Shown here: positions 52,217 through 61,685 of the stretch, piece by piece | Position numbering within the stretch: position 1 is the stretch's first letter | Layout: every line of letters begins with the position of its first letter | Source of the DNA: Cerasicoccus sp. TK19100 | GTDB taxonomy: Bacteria > Verrucomicrobiota > Verrucomicrobiia > Opitutales > Cerasicoccaceae | Length of the DNA stretch: 64,000 bases | NCBI RefSeq assembly: GCF_027257155.1 | Contig: NZ_JAPWDU010000007.1 | Span: forward strand, 1-64,000 | Direction of reading: 5' to 3' | The notes under the pieces: generated by a model | Database searches by the model: none | The model's input: only the letters and a program-made list of their open reading frames with translations | What the model was told of the DNA's origin: nothing | Translations under genes and position numbers: made by a program

Positions 52217-53314
52217 ATGCCGACCACCGACACGACCACCGTTACCATCGGTAGCAAATCCTTCGTTCTGGACAAAGAAAAAGCCGAGCAGGCCTTCGCC
52301 GCCAAGAAGATCATCAATGGCCGCGACACGATGTTTTTCAACATCCTTCCACTGAAATATCAGTGGGCTTACGACCTCTACAAGACCATGAAGTCGAACC
52401 ACTGGGAGCCGGAAGATATCCCCATGCAGAAGGATGTCGAGCAATGGCGCGACCCCAAGGCGGTGTCCGACATCGACCGCTGGATTATTAAGATGGCCAT
52501 CGGCTATTTCTCCGCCGCCGAGGGCATCGTGGGTGACAATATTCAGCACGTTACGCGCGATTTGGTAACCGCGCCGGAGCTGAAGCTCGTTTTGGGACGC
52601 CATGCGCACGAGGAGAATATCCACGCCGACAGCCTGGTTTATATGATTTCGTCGCTCAGCATCAACCCGCACGAGTGCGAGGCGATGTTCTCCGACATTC
52701 CGACGATCAATAAGAAGACGGACTTCGTGGTCAGCAACTCGCGCTCTTTGCGCCGCGACATCGACCTCACCAAAACCGAGAACAAGCAGGCGCTCGCGAA
52801 AAACTGCTTCCTCTTCGGTCAGGTCATGGAAGGCACGCAGTTTTACGGCCTCTTCGGCATGGTGCTCAGCCTCTACCGGCAGAACAAGTTCCCGGGTATT
52901 GGCCAGATGTTCCGCTACACGCTGCGCGATGAGTCGAACCACATTGAGGTGTTCCGAAACTTGCTGATGGACCTCGTCGACGAAAACCCGGATGTCTGGA
53001 CGCCCGAGTTCAAAGAAGACTTGGTTAACACGATGAAGGAAGGCATTGCGCTGGAGAAGGAATTCATCCGCGACTGCCTGCCGATCAACGCCGTGGGCCT
53101 CTCCGCCGACGAGTTCGTGCAATACATTGACTACATTGCGGATCGCCGCCTCGAAAGCTGCGGCCTGAAGCCGCTCAATCCGGGTCTAAGCAACCCGTTC
53201 CCCTGGTTGGCCGAAATGATGGACATCCAGAAGGAGCAGAATTTCTTCGAAGGCCGCGTCACCGAATATCAGAAGGCCAGCTCGCTGGACGCTGTCGATG
53301 ACGACGAACTTTAA
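52217..53314 (+). CDS. nrdB: Ribonucleoside-diphosphate reductase beta subunit, Chlamydia-like without radical Tyr
   Basis: A 365-residue class I R2 protein making the radical initiator for dNTP synthesis. Metal ligands line up with E. coli D84-E115-H118 at identical spacing: E102 (Glu instead of Asp), E133 and H136. Helix words VMEGTQFYG and RYTLRDESNHIEVF supply the others. The position of radical Tyr122 (His+4) is Leu140. Class Ic enzymes (Chlamydia) also have Glu at the first ligand and a non-Tyr residue, and use a Mn/Fe cofactor. ATG at 52217. Separated from nrdA by 1.9 kb carrying a methyltransferase. Confidence 0.93.
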   Translation: MPTTDTTTVTIGSKSFVLDKEKAEQAFAAKKIINGRDTMFFNILPLKYQWAYDLYKTMKSNHWEPEDIPMQKDVEQWRDPKAVSDIDRWIIKMAIGYFSAAEGIVGDNIQHVTRDLVTAPELKLVLGRHAHEENIHADSLVYMISSLSINPHECEAMFSDIPTINKKTDFVVSNSRSLRRDIDLTKTENKQALAKNCFLFGQVMEGTQFYGLFGMVLSLYRQNKFPGIGQMFRYTLRDESNHIEVFRNLLMDLVDENPDVWTPEFKEDLVNTMKEGIALEKEFIRDCLPINAVGLSADEFVQYIDYIADRRLESCGLKPLNPGLSNPFPWLAEMMDIQKEQNFFEGRVTEYQKASSLDAVDDDEL

Positions 53315-53481
53315 TCGACTTGCCTCGGGCGCCTTGGAAACGCCCATCAAAGTGGCATGGTGGTAAATGGAAAGGATGGGGCCGCGGTCGCGAGATCGCG
53401 GCCTTTTCCTCCGCAAGCACTAAGTAATGGTCTAAATAAATAAAAATTGACTATTTTTGTTCTATCATTGTTCTTTGACTG

Positions 53482-53850
53482 ATGTCCTTGATCACAGCCG
53501 TAAAAAGAGAGATAGCAAGCCGTTCCGCTGGAGATACTGTTCGGCTTACTCTTGAGTATATGATGAATCATGCTTTAGGCAGGCGGAATGCCGTACCGAT
53601 AAGCGTAATCGTTGAATACTTAAATGAGAATGGCATCAATATCACCTACAATCAGTTCCAGCAGACGGTTTTATCTGAATCTCGTGGATCAGATTTCTTT
53701 ATTGCGACCTGCAACCGCGGTTGTTTTTTGATCGATACAATTGACGATGCGCGTGAGGGTAAAAGTTTTTTCGAGGAGAAAATTGCTAAGCAGCAAGCGC
53801 ATTTGGATAATTTAGTCCAAGTTGCGCAAAACGTAGGATGGACTATCTAG
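53482..53850 (+). CDS. Small protein of unknown function, possible winged helix
   Basis: A 122-residue, AT-rich gene. The sequence VPISVIVEYLNENGINITYNQFQQTVLSE with SDFFIATCNRGCFLI looks like a winged-helix unit (helix-turn-helix plus beta wing), followed by a coiled-coil-like helix. It runs tail to tail with the methyltransferase gene, 7 bp between stops, and both lie in an island that splits nrdB from nrdA. It could be a restriction-modification partner, but I see no nuclease motif. Not recognised. Confidence 0.6.
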   Translation: MSLITAVKREIASRSAGDTVRLTLEYMMNHALGRRNAVPISVIVEYLNENGINITYNQFQQTVLSESRGSDFFIATCNRGCFLIDTIDDAREGKSFFEEKIAKQQAHLDNLVQVAQNVGWTI

Positions 53851-53857
53851 TTTATCA

Positions 53858-54664
53858 TTATTGGATGGTCGCGTTTTCGGTCGTAAGGTTAATTGCCTCA
53901 TCTAGATAGTGCTCGTCTATTTCGTAACCTACGAAACTGGCCATGCCGCAGTTTTGGGCTGCAGTTAGGGTATTTCCAATGCCTAGAAAAGGGTCAAGAA
54001 TCGAGCATGGCCTGCCTCCCGAGTGAAGCATAATGCAGGTTTCTGCAAGTTGGTAGGGGAATGTAGCTGGGTGTGGCCGCTCCTTGTTTCTGTTCTGGAT
54101 GGTATTGTAGGGGATAAACCAATTATTTCCACGGCAGCGTCTGTCTTTGCCTTTTGTGTGTCCCCAGCGGGAAATATTTGATTTGTCGGCATAAGGCACG
54201 CCCACAGCCAGTCTGTCGAGTGTCACATTGCCTGTTTTGGTGAAATGAAAAACGTATTCGTGGCAATCTGTTACGTATCGTTTTGAGTTTATTGGCTTAA
54301 AGTGCCCTGCTGATATGTGCTCTCCATCTTTCTTTTCTAGTGAAATTGATTTTATCCAGTGAAAGGTGTTCTGCAAAGTCCATTCCTCGCTCAATAGTAG
54401 TGCTACTTGATGTGGCAGAAGTGGGTTGTTTGGGCTGGATCCTAGGTTTAGGAAAAGGGAGCCGTCATCTTTCAATACTCGATAAACTTGATTGGTCCAA
54501 TCTAGTGTCCATTCTAGATATTCGGTTCTTTCGCATTTATCAGAGTATTTTGAGTATTTAATCCCTAGATTGTAAGGAGGTGAAGTAACTGTTATATCCA
54601 GTGATTTTGATGGCAGTTGTTTCATGCCTTCGATGCAGTCTTTGTGAAAGAGTTTATAGTCCAT
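53858..54664 (-). CDS. DNA methyltransferase, N4-cytosine/N6-adenine type
   Basis: A 268-residue amino-methyltransferase of the beta class: TSPPYNLGIKY near the N terminus (motif IV, SPPY favours N4-cytosine), and ILDPFLGIGNTLTAA near the C terminus (motif I, SAM binding). DYKLFHKDCIEGMKQLP precedes the catalytic loop. It modifies specific DNA sites, either as part of a restriction-modification pair or as an orphan. Clearly AT-rich relative to the nrd genes. A palindrome (54682-54698) upstream of its ATG could be an operator. Confidence 0.88.
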   Translation of the reverse strand: MDYKLFHKDCIEGMKQLPSKSLDITVTSPPYNLGIKYSKYSDKCERTEYLEWTLDWTNQVYRVLKDDGSLFLNLGSSPNNPLLPHQVALLLSEEWTLQNTFHWIKSISLEKKDGEHISAGHFKPINSKRYVTDCHEYVFHFTKTGNVTLDRLAVGVPYADKSNISRWGHTKGKDRRCRGNNWFIPYNTIQNRNKERPHPATFPYQLAETCIMLHSGGRPCSILDPFLGIGNTLTAAQNCGMASFVGYEIDEHYLDEAINLTTENATIQ

Positions 54665-54681
54665 GTCCTATTTGTTTAATA

Positions 54682-54698
54682 GTACTTGTAAAAAGTAC
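54682..54698. promoter_or_regulatory. Possible operator upstream of the methyltransferase gene
   Basis: GTACTTGTAAAAAGTAC, a 6-bp inverted repeat around a 5-base centre, 18 bp upstream of the methyltransferase ATG. Restriction-modification systems often use such controller boxes. No controller gene is recognised nearby, so this is tentative. Confidence 0.3.
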
Positions 54699-54907
54699 CA
54701 GAAAAAACTTCAAAAATATCCTGATAATATGTTGCCCGGCGTCTATCGCTTGGCGTTAAGCTTCATCCCGGGTTTGTTTTTGTGTTGAATCGCGCATCGT
54801 CCTTTTTCGTAAATCTGCCAGTAGCAGGTAGTTAACGGAATGGTGACGAAAAAGTGTCGCCAGCGTGAAGTTTAGGCTGGTGGACAACATTTTTCACAAT
54901 AAACATT

Positions 54908-54968
54908 TTGACAAACGCTACTACTACATCTTGTATGGAAAACGCCAAGCGACGCTATATCTAGTGTA
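54908..54968 (+). promoter_or_regulatory. nrdA promoter region with paired NrdR-like boxes
   Basis: TTGACA at 54908-54913, then box 1 (CTACATCTTGTATGG, 54924-54938) and box 2 (ACGCTATATCTAGTGT, 54952-54967). The equivalent bases of the two boxes are 31 bp apart, close to the 32 bp upstream of nrdB. The leader to nrdA is about 210 bp. I see nothing else to name in 54700-54900. Confidence 0.6.
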
Positions 54969-55179
54969 AGGGAAAGAAAAAGTTGATATGCGCATAAGTT
55001 CCAACAACTTCTGTTTGAGCTGCCCTTTCGGGAGTGCTGTCTTCTTGTTTGTCCCGCACGGTGGGTCGCCATCACGCCACTACTAAAAACACACACCGCC
55101 GGGCTTTGCTGTCTCTGGCTTTCTCCCATATTATTTGTTCACCTAACCTGATTTTACCTTCAAACTGTCCGTCTGTCTT

Positions 55180-58100
55180 ATGATCACTAATTTTTCTTTT
55201 GATGAAGATATCGCCCTGAAGCGCATTGTCGCCACACCCGCCGACCAGAAGCAGCGCTTTAATTGGCGCGAGGTCGTTGTCGAAGATGTTAAGCACCCCG
55301 ATGTTAAGGTTGAGCTCGCTGGCGAAGAGCGTGAGTTTGAGCTCGCCGAAGTGGCCGAAATTATTGGCAACGCGCTTACCGACCTCATGCTTTCGCGTGA
55401 GGAAAACGAAATTTTCACCGACCAGAATCAGGCTTTCGTTGCGCAGATTGCCAAGGAAGTGGGCGAGAACATTGCGCGCCAGATCTCGGGCAAGGGCGAC
55501 ATCACGCTGACCGATCTCGACATCAACCTGATCATTGAAAAAGCCCTCATCGAGCACGACGCGCATGACGTCGCGCGCAGCCTCGTGGCGCAGCGCCGCA
55601 ATGGCGTGGCTGGTGCCGATGAGCCCGAGCCGGTCAATGTGCGCCTGATCCGCCGCAACCGCCAAGTGGTGCCGTGGGATCAGAACAAGGTCGAAGTCGC
55701 CGTGCGCAAGTCCTTCCTTTCGCAGCATCTTGACTCCACTCCGGCGGTTCCGGTTTCGCGTGGTGTTACCGAGCGCGTTCGCAACCTCGGCGAGTCATTT
55801 ATCCACATCGAGCAGGTGCAGGACATCGTGCAGGAGGAGCTGATGCGCCAAGGCCATTTCAAGGTCGCTGAGTCGTATATTCTCTATCGCGCGCACCGTC
55901 GCCGCCTCCGCGAGCAACAAGCCGAAGCCGCCGCCGACGACAGCCGCCAGGACTCCATGATCATGCTGACGGCCAAGGACGGCAGCACCGAATTCTGGGA
56001 CCCGGCCGAGCTCCGCAAGCGCATCGACTTTGCCTCCATCGGCCTCGACCTCTGCCTGACCAAGGACCAGATCGAGTCCGAGCTGCGCCGCTCGCTCTAT
56101 GCGGAAATGACCCGCGAAGACCTGCGCAGCACGATCATTCTCAACGCCAAGAGCCTCATCGAAAAGGACGCCGACTTCTCGAAGTTTGCGGGCCGTATTT
56201 TGCTGAGCTACATTTACGAAGAAGTGCTTGACTGGGACATCGTTCGCGACGGCATCGAAGGCCTCAAGTCCGCGCATCGTCTTTACTTCAAGAGCTGCCT
56301 CAAGCGCGGCGTGGAGCTGGACCGCCTCGACAAGCGTCTGCTCGACTACGATCTGGACCGCCTCGCCGACGCCCTCGATCCGTCGGCCGACCTCGACTTC
56401 GACTACCTCGGCATTTCAACGATGTATGATCGTTACCTGATCATCGACAAATCCCGCAAGGAGGCCAAGCGCCTCGAAACACCGCAGCTCTTCTGGATGC
56501 GTGTGTCGATGGGCCTCTTCATTGACGAAAAGGAAGATCGCGAAGGCTGGGTCTGCCGCCTTTACAATCTCTACAAGAGCCGCCGCTTCTGCTCATCTAC
56601 GCCGACGTTGTTTAATTCCGGCACGACGCACAGCCAGCTTTCGTCCTGCTACCTTTACAAGGTCGATGACTCCATCGAGTCCATCATGCACCGCGGCATT
56701 GCCGAGAACGCCTTCCTCTCCAAGTGGGCCGGTGGTCTGGGTGGTTCGTGGACCGCGGTTCGTGGCACCGGTTCCTATATCAAGGGCACCAACGGCGAAA
56801 GCCAGGGCGTGATTCCGTTCCTCAAGTTGCACAACGACCAGCTCGTCGCGGTTAACCAGGGCGGCAAGCGTCGCGGCTCCGGCTGCGCCTATCTGGAAAC
56901 GTGGCACAACGACATCCTCGACTTCCTGGAACTGCGCCGCAACGTCGGTGACGAGCGCCGCCGCACGCACGACATGAACACCGCGAATTGGATTCCAGAC
57001 TTGTTCATGAAGCGCATGGAGCAGCGTGGTGAGTGGACCCTGTTCCGCTCCAACGAAGCCAAAGAGCTGCACGACCTTTACGGTAAGGCCTTCGAGGAAA
57101 AGTATCTCGAATACGAAGCCAAGGCCGAGGCCGGCGAAGTTTGGGGCCACACCCTGAAGGCGATCGACTTGTGGAAAAACATGCTCCGCATGCTTTTCGA
57201 AACCGGTCATCCATGGATCACCTTTAAGGACCCGTGCAACGTGCGTTCGCCACAGGATCACGTGGGCGTTATCCACAGCTCCAACCTGTGCACCGAGATC
57301 ACGCTCAATACTTCCGAAGACGAAACCGCCGTTTGTAACCTCGGCTCGGTCGTCCTCGACAGCCACCTCGACGCCGATGGCAACATCGACCTCGAAAAGC
57401 TGCGCGACACGATCCAGGTTGCGGTCCGTGCGTTGGACAACGTCATCGACATCAACTTCTACCCGACGAAGGCCGCTGCTACCTCCAATGGTCGCCACCG
57501 CCCGATCGGCCTGGGGGTCATGGGTGTGCAGAACGCGCTTTACATCAAAGACATTCCGTTCGCCTCCGAAGGTGCCGTTGAGTTTAACGACGAGTTCATG
57601 GAAGCCATTGCCTACTACGCCTATGAGGCATCGAGCGATCTGGCCGCCGAGCGTGGCAGCTACTCGACCTTTAAGGGCTCCAAGTGGGATCGCGGCCTGA
57701 TGCCCGGTGACACCCTGGACATGCTTGAGTCCGAGCGCGGCCTGGAGATCGATGTTCCCCGTGGTGGCAAGATGGACTGGGATTCGCTGCGCTCCAAGAT
57801 CAACGCGCAGGGTATGCGCAACTCCAACGTGCTGGCCATCGCGCCAACCGCGACCATCTCGAACATCATGGGCACTAGCCCCTGCATCGAGCCTTACTAC
57901 AAGAACTTCTACGTGAAGAGCAACCTGGGCGGTGACTTCGTGGTGCTGAACCACCACCTCGTTCGCGACCTGAAGAAGATCGGGCTCTGGACCGATGAAG
58001 TGCTCGACCAACTGAAGTACTTCGATGGCGAACTCGAAAACATCGACAGCATTCCGGACGACATTAAGGAGAAATACACGACCGCCTTTGGTATTGGCTA

Positions 58101-58440
58101 CGAGTGGTTTATCGACGCGGCTGCGCGTCGCCAAAAGTGGATCGACCAATCCCAGAGCGTGAACCTCTTCTTGAAAACACCAGACCTCAAGACGCTTTCT
58201 CACATGTATCGCGCAGCTTGGCGCAAGGGCCTGAAGACCACTTACTACCTGCGCACGCTGGGTGCCTCCAATATCGAGAAGGCCACCACGAGCGTGAAGA
58301 AGGAAGTGCGCGGCATCGCCGGCAAGGCAGAGGAAACTCCTGCCGCCGAAGCGCCCAAGAAGCAATACACCGAAGAAGAGGTAAAGGCCTGCAGCCTCGA
58401 CGCCCTGATGAACGGCGGCGAATGCGAAGCCTGCCAATAA
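55180..58440 (+). CDS. nrdA: Ribonucleoside-diphosphate reductase alpha subunit with extended ATP-cone region
   Basis: A 1086-residue class I R1 (E. coli enzyme about 760). Two ATP-cones are visible (about 150-245, VRLIRRNRQVVPWDQNKVEVAVRKSF; about 257-350, MLTAKDGSTEFWDPAELRKRI), and residues 1-140 look like a third degenerate one. The core has SSCYLY, SSNLCTEITLN (radical Cys, N and E) and TTYYLRT (tyrosine dyad), and the C terminus has GGECEACQ (redox Cys pair). The length and cone number match Chlamydial NrdA. ATG at 55180. Ends in a strong terminator. Confidence 0.96.
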   Translation: MITNFSFDEDIALKRIVATPADQKQRFNWREVVVEDVKHPDVKVELAGEEREFELAEVAEIIGNALTDLMLSREENEIFTDQNQAFVAQIAKEVGENIARQISGKGDITLTDLDINLIIEKALIEHDAHDVARSLVAQRRNGVAGADEPEPVNVRLIRRNRQVVPWDQNKVEVAVRKSFLSQHLDSTPAVPVSRGVTERVRNLGESFIHIEQVQDIVQEELMRQGHFKVAESYILYRAHRRRLREQQAEAAADDSRQDSMIMLTAKDGSTEFWDPAELRKRIDFASIGLDLCLTKDQIESELRRSLYAEMTREDLRSTIILNAKSLIEKDADFSKFAGRILLSYIYEEVLDWDIVRDGIEGLKSAHRLYFKSCLKRGVELDRLDKRLLDYDLDRLADALDPSADLDFDYLGISTMYDRYLIIDKSRKEAKRLETPQLFWMRVSMGLFIDEKEDREGWVCRLYNLYKSRRFCSSTPTLFNSGTTHSQLSSCYLYKVDDSIESIMHRGIAENAFLSKWAGGLGGSWTAVRGTGSYIKGTNGESQGVIPFLKLHNDQLVAVNQGGKRRGSGCAYLETWHNDILDFLELRRNVGDERRRTHDMNTANWIPDLFMKRMEQRGEWTLFRSNEAKELHDLYGKAFEEKYLEYEAKAEAGEVWGHTLKAIDLWKNMLRMLFETGHPWITFKDPCNVRSPQDHVGVIHSSNLCTEITLNTSEDETAVCNLGSVVLDSHLDADGNIDLEKLRDTIQVAVRALDNVIDINFYPTKAAATSNGRHRPIGLGVMGVQNALYIKDIPFASEGAVEFNDEFMEAIAYYAYEASSDLAAERGSYSTFKGSKWDRGLMPGDTLDMLESERGLEIDVPRGGKMDWDSLRSKINAQGMRNSNVLAIAPTATISNIMGTSPCIEPYYKNFYVKSNLGGDFVVLNHHLVRDLKKIGLWTDEVLDQLKYFDGELENIDSIPDDIKEKYTTAFGIGYEWFIDAAARRQKWIDQSQSVNLFLKTPDLKTLSHMYRAAWRKGLKTTYYLRTLGASNIEKATTSVKKEVRGIAGKAEETPAAEAPKKQYTEEEVKACSLDALMNGGECEACQ

Positions 58441-58502
58441 GAATTCTCAGCTGGAAAGAAAACAGACTGACGCAAGACAAGACTGACAAGACTGGTAAAG
58501 GG

Positions 58503-58533
58503 CGGCTCCGGGTAACCGGAGCCGTTTCTTTTT
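58503..58533 (+). terminator. Rho-independent terminator after nrdA
   Basis: CGGCTCCGG, loop GTAA, CCGGAGCCG followed by TTTCTTTTT. Perfect 9-bp GC stem and T-tract about 60 bp after the nrdA stop. Confidence 0.9.
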
Positions 58534-58550
58534 GTCTGGAACAAAGATAA

Positions 58551-58587
58551 GCTTTGCATTACAAAGTAACTCTGTAATGCAAAGTAT
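58551..58587. repeat. Double ACTTTGC-type palindrome
   Basis: CTTTGCATTACAAAG then TAACTCTGTAATGCAAAGTA: two palindromic units in tandem, directly after the nrdA terminator, with two possible starts of the next ORF inside it. Confidence 0.55.
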
Positions 58588-58906
58588 GGTTGTCAGTCCC
58601 GGGGTTCGGATCGCGGCCCCAAGTGAGTTTACCGTGTCGGCGTCTGTTCCGCTGCATTGGCAAATCTGTCGGTTGCCCGTGGCACTGGGCGATGGCTGGA
58701 TTCGCGGGTTTCCATATTTTGGCGAGGCCTCGTGTGTGCTGGATGCGTGGGGGCTTTATTCGCGCTGCGCGGTGCTTCGTGTGTTGCGCGAAGAGATGGG
58801 CCTTGTCTTGGGCGACCGGCTTTACCACCGGCTATATGGTGAGTCCGTTCAGCTCGCCGATTGCAGCTTTGATTGCTTGCACACGATCCGTATGCGGGCG
58901 CGCTGA
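58577..58906 (+). CDS. Small conserved-looking protein, unknown
   Basis: A 109-residue reading frame with codon use like its GC-rich neighbours. APSEFTVSASVPLHWQICRLPVALGDGWIRGFPYFGEASC..WGLYSRCAVLRVLREEMG. ATGs at 58577 and 58586 both lie in a palindromic repeat, so the start is uncertain and neither has a clear ribosome site. No family recognised. The frame may be a real small protein or a fortuitous frame. Confidence 0.45.
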   Translation: MQSMVVSPGVRIAAPSEFTVSASVPLHWQICRLPVALGDGWIRGFPYFGEASCVLDAWGLYSRCAVLRVLREEMGLVLGDRLYHRLYGESVQLADCSFDCLHTIRMRAR

Positions 58907-59107
58907 AATCGTTAAAAATATATTTTGAAAGCGGCTGAAAATCGCATTTCACCCCCCAGTTTTCGCTAATTTCTAGTGAAACCCGCTGTAGGCGCTGTGC
59001 GGTTGTGTTTGTGAGGTTGTGGGCTCATGGGGTGTGAGGCATTCTAACCCCACTTTTGCAGTGAATGGCAAAACAGCCCGCTAATACCTCTTTAAATATA
59101 TCCAACC

Positions 59108-61648
59108 ATGAAGACCTTATTCATTGGCATTATTGTCGCCGCTGCGCTCTTCTCTTGGAAGGCGAGTGGGCAGGTAGATCAAAATGGCAACGCGCAAAGC
59201 GATGTTTGGGAAATGCGTTATCAGGCGCAGGGTCTGCTGCCGGGAGGTGACGCCGATGGCGACGGGATGACAAACCTGGCCGAGGCGGAGGCAGGCACGG
59301 ATCCGTTTGATCCGTCGTCGAATTTTAAGGTCATGGATGTCGAGGCCAGCGGCAACATGCTGCGGCTAGACTGGATGGGCTCCAGCGGTAAGTTGTATCA
59401 GCTCGAATATGCGCCGGTGCTCGGCGGACCGTGGCAACCGCTGGCAACCTTTAACGGGCAGGCTGCAGCGCAAGAGGCGCAGGTGGACTTTGCCGCGCAC
59501 CCAGGCTTTTTCCGCATTGTCGTTACGGATCTCGATTCGGACGGCGACGGTGTGTTTGACTGGGAGGAGTTGGAACTGGGTTTCGATCCAGACACGGCCA
59601 ATACCGCACGCTACAGCCAGGATGATCTCGCGCGCATTGAGACGGCGCTGGCCGCGGGCAATGTGGTGACCGTCGCTGCGTTGCAATCGGAGATTGATGA
59701 AGCCTGGGCCGTGCCGGGATACTTTCTAATCCAACGCACGGGCGGATTGGATGCGATGACGGTGGCGTTGTCTTTTGGCGGAAGCGCGACCCCGGGTGTC
59801 GATTACGCAATGTCGAATGCGTCCATCGATTTTGCGCTCGGTCAGATTGCCGCTTGGGTTCCGGTGAGCGCGATTGAAGACGGTCAGAGTGAAGGTGCCG
59901 AAACGATTTCGCTGACGATAAACAGTGGAGCGGACTACACCGTGGGCACACCGGGTGTCGCGACCATGACGATTGCCGACAGTAGTGCGGGCATATCTGC
60001 GCGCGAGGCCTCGCGATTTTTGGCGCAAGCGACATTTGGGCCGACGCCGGATACCATTGCCGACGTGCAGGCCGTGGGCTTCGATGCTTGGATCGCCGAT
60101 CAGTTCGCCCAGCCAATCGGCGAGCATGAGCCGATACTGCTCAGCTACGATTGGGATTTATTTGGTGGCGCGATTGGTGGCCCTTACTCGCACCACAAGA
60201 TGCTAGCCTGGTGGCAGCAGGCGATGAATGCGCCCGACCCACTTCGCCAGCGAGTCGCGTTTGCGCTAAGCGAGATCCTGGTGATTTCGGACACCAACGG
60301 CGGACTGGATGGCAATGCGATTGGGATGCTCAATTATTATGATATGCTGTTGGAGCATTCGTTCGGCAACTATCGGGACCTGCTGGAGGCGGTGACTTAT
60401 CATCCGTGTATGGGGGTGTTTCTCAGCCACCGTGGTAACCTGCCCGCGGATCCGTCCATTAACCGCTTCCCGGATGAAAATTACGCGCGCGAAATCATGC
60501 AGTTGTTTTCCATCGGGCTGTGGATGCTCAATGAAGACGGCACGCGGCAACTTGATCAATTCGGACAGCCGATCCCAACGTATAGCAACAGCGACATCAC
60601 CAATCTAGCCAGTGTCTTCACTGGTATGAGCTGGGGGCAGGGCGATACCAGCCTGTGGTGGGAATTCTACTGGCCGACGGTTGCGAACGACGAGTATTGG
60701 CGCACTTACACGGAGCCGATGACCATCTGGGAAGGTCCCTATTCGGTTTGGAGTGAAGAGCTTGGCATGCATGTGCAGCAGTATTTTCATGAGCAGGGGC
60801 CTAAGACCATTCTCGGCGTGGAGCTCCCCGGGAATGATCCCGAAAGCCCGGAGGCGAACTACGCGGCCAACGACATCGACCGCGCGTTGGATGTCATTTT
60901 TAACCACCCGAACGTGGGGCCCTTTATCGGCCGCTTGCTGATCCAGCGCCTGGTTACGTCGAATCCATCCAACGGTTACGTGGCGCGGGTAGCCGAAGCG
61001 TTTAACGGTGGCGGCCCGCATAATCCCACTGGTGTGCGCGGCGACATGCAGTCGGTGATTCGGGCCATCCTGCTCGATGATGAGGCACGCGAAGCGGATA
61101 TGATCAGCGATCTGGAGCACGGGATGCTGCGCGAAAATTATCTACGCTATGTGGGCCTGGCCCGCGCCTTCGATGCAGCTTCGCCTAGTGGCAATTATCC
61201 GATTTTCTGGGTGAACCGTGCCTTCGGGCAACAGCCGCTCTCTTCGCCGAGTGTATTTAATTTCTTCTCGCCGGACTATCAGCCACTGGGCGCTATCCGC
61301 AATGCCGGACTGGTGGCACCGGAGTTCCAAATTCTCACGGCCGTGACGGGTATCTCGATTCCGAATCAGTTGCGCCAAGCCATCGAGAATCGGCTCAACT
61401 GGCCGCAGGACGCAAGCGACTACGTGACGCTGGACTTGTCACCCGCCGTTGCGCTTGTGAATGACGTCGACGCCTTGATTGAATACCTCGATACGCTGTT
61501 GACCTTCGGAAACATGAGCCCGCAGCTTCATGAGACGCTGCGCATGATGTTGGCGCGGCCGGAATACGCCAACGCGAGTGACGAGTTTAAAGTCCAATCG
61601 GCCATCTATCTAATCGTGTCATCGGCGGATGCTGCTGTGCTACGATAA
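59108..61648 (+). CDS. DUF1800 domain protein, secreted
   Basis: An 846-residue protein: signal peptide (1-22), thrombospondin-type-3-like calcium loops (DADGDGMTNLAEAEAGTDPFD and DSDGDGVFDWEELELGFDPD), a Calx-beta-like segment (about 205-295), then the DUF1800 domain beginning at SRFLAQATFGPTPDTIADVQAV, with LPADPSINRFPDENYAREIMQLF-type motif and EARSFDN-like parts to the end. DUF1800 and DUF1501 proteins are typical adjacent pairs in Verrucomicrobiota and planctomycetes. Function unknown, probably extracellular. Confidence 0.85.
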   Translation: MKTLFIGIIVAAALFSWKASGQVDQNGNAQSDVWEMRYQAQGLLPGGDADGDGMTNLAEAEAGTDPFDPSSNFKVMDVEASGNMLRLDWMGSSGKLYQLEYAPVLGGPWQPLATFNGQAAAQEAQVDFAAHPGFFRIVVTDLDSDGDGVFDWEELELGFDPDTANTARYSQDDLARIETALAAGNVVTVAALQSEIDEAWAVPGYFLIQRTGGLDAMTVALSFGGSATPGVDYAMSNASIDFALGQIAAWVPVSAIEDGQSEGAETISLTINSGADYTVGTPGVATMTIADSSAGISAREASRFLAQATFGPTPDTIADVQAVGFDAWIADQFAQPIGEHEPILLSYDWDLFGGAIGGPYSHHKMLAWWQQAMNAPDPLRQRVAFALSEILVISDTNGGLDGNAIGMLNYYDMLLEHSFGNYRDLLEAVTYHPCMGVFLSHRGNLPADPSINRFPDENYAREIMQLFSIGLWMLNEDGTRQLDQFGQPIPTYSNSDITNLASVFTGMSWGQGDTSLWWEFYWPTVANDEYWRTYTEPMTIWEGPYSVWSEELGMHVQQYFHEQGPKTILGVELPGNDPESPEANYAANDIDRALDVIFNHPNVGPFIGRLLIQRLVTSNPSNGYVARVAEAFNGGGPHNPTGVRGDMQSVIRAILLDDEAREADMISDLEHGMLRENYLRYVGLARAFDAASPSGNYPIFWVNRAFGQQPLSSPSVFNFFSPDYQPLGAIRNAGLVAPEFQILTAVTGISIPNQLRQAIENRLNWPQDASDYVTLDLSPAVALVNDVDALIEYLDTLLTFGNMSPQLHETLRMMLARPEYANASDEFKVQSAIYLIVSSADAAVLR

Positions 61649-61684
61649 CTTTGGATGGCAAAGTAACTTTACATTACAAAGTAA
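61647..61684. repeat. Double ACTTTGC-type palindrome between DUF1800 and DUF1501 genes
   Basis: AACTTTGGATGGCAAAGT then AACTTTACATTACAAAGTAA: two tandem units filling the whole gap from the DUF1800 stop to the DUF1501 ATG (61686). The ribosome-binding region of the second gene therefore lies in the repeat. Confidence 0.6.
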
Positions 61685-61685
61685 A

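Noticed and set aside
56593-58437. 614-codon open frame on the minus strand over nrdA
   Set aside because: It is antisense to the conserved nrdA core, has no family pattern and arises from the GC-rich codon use of nrdA.
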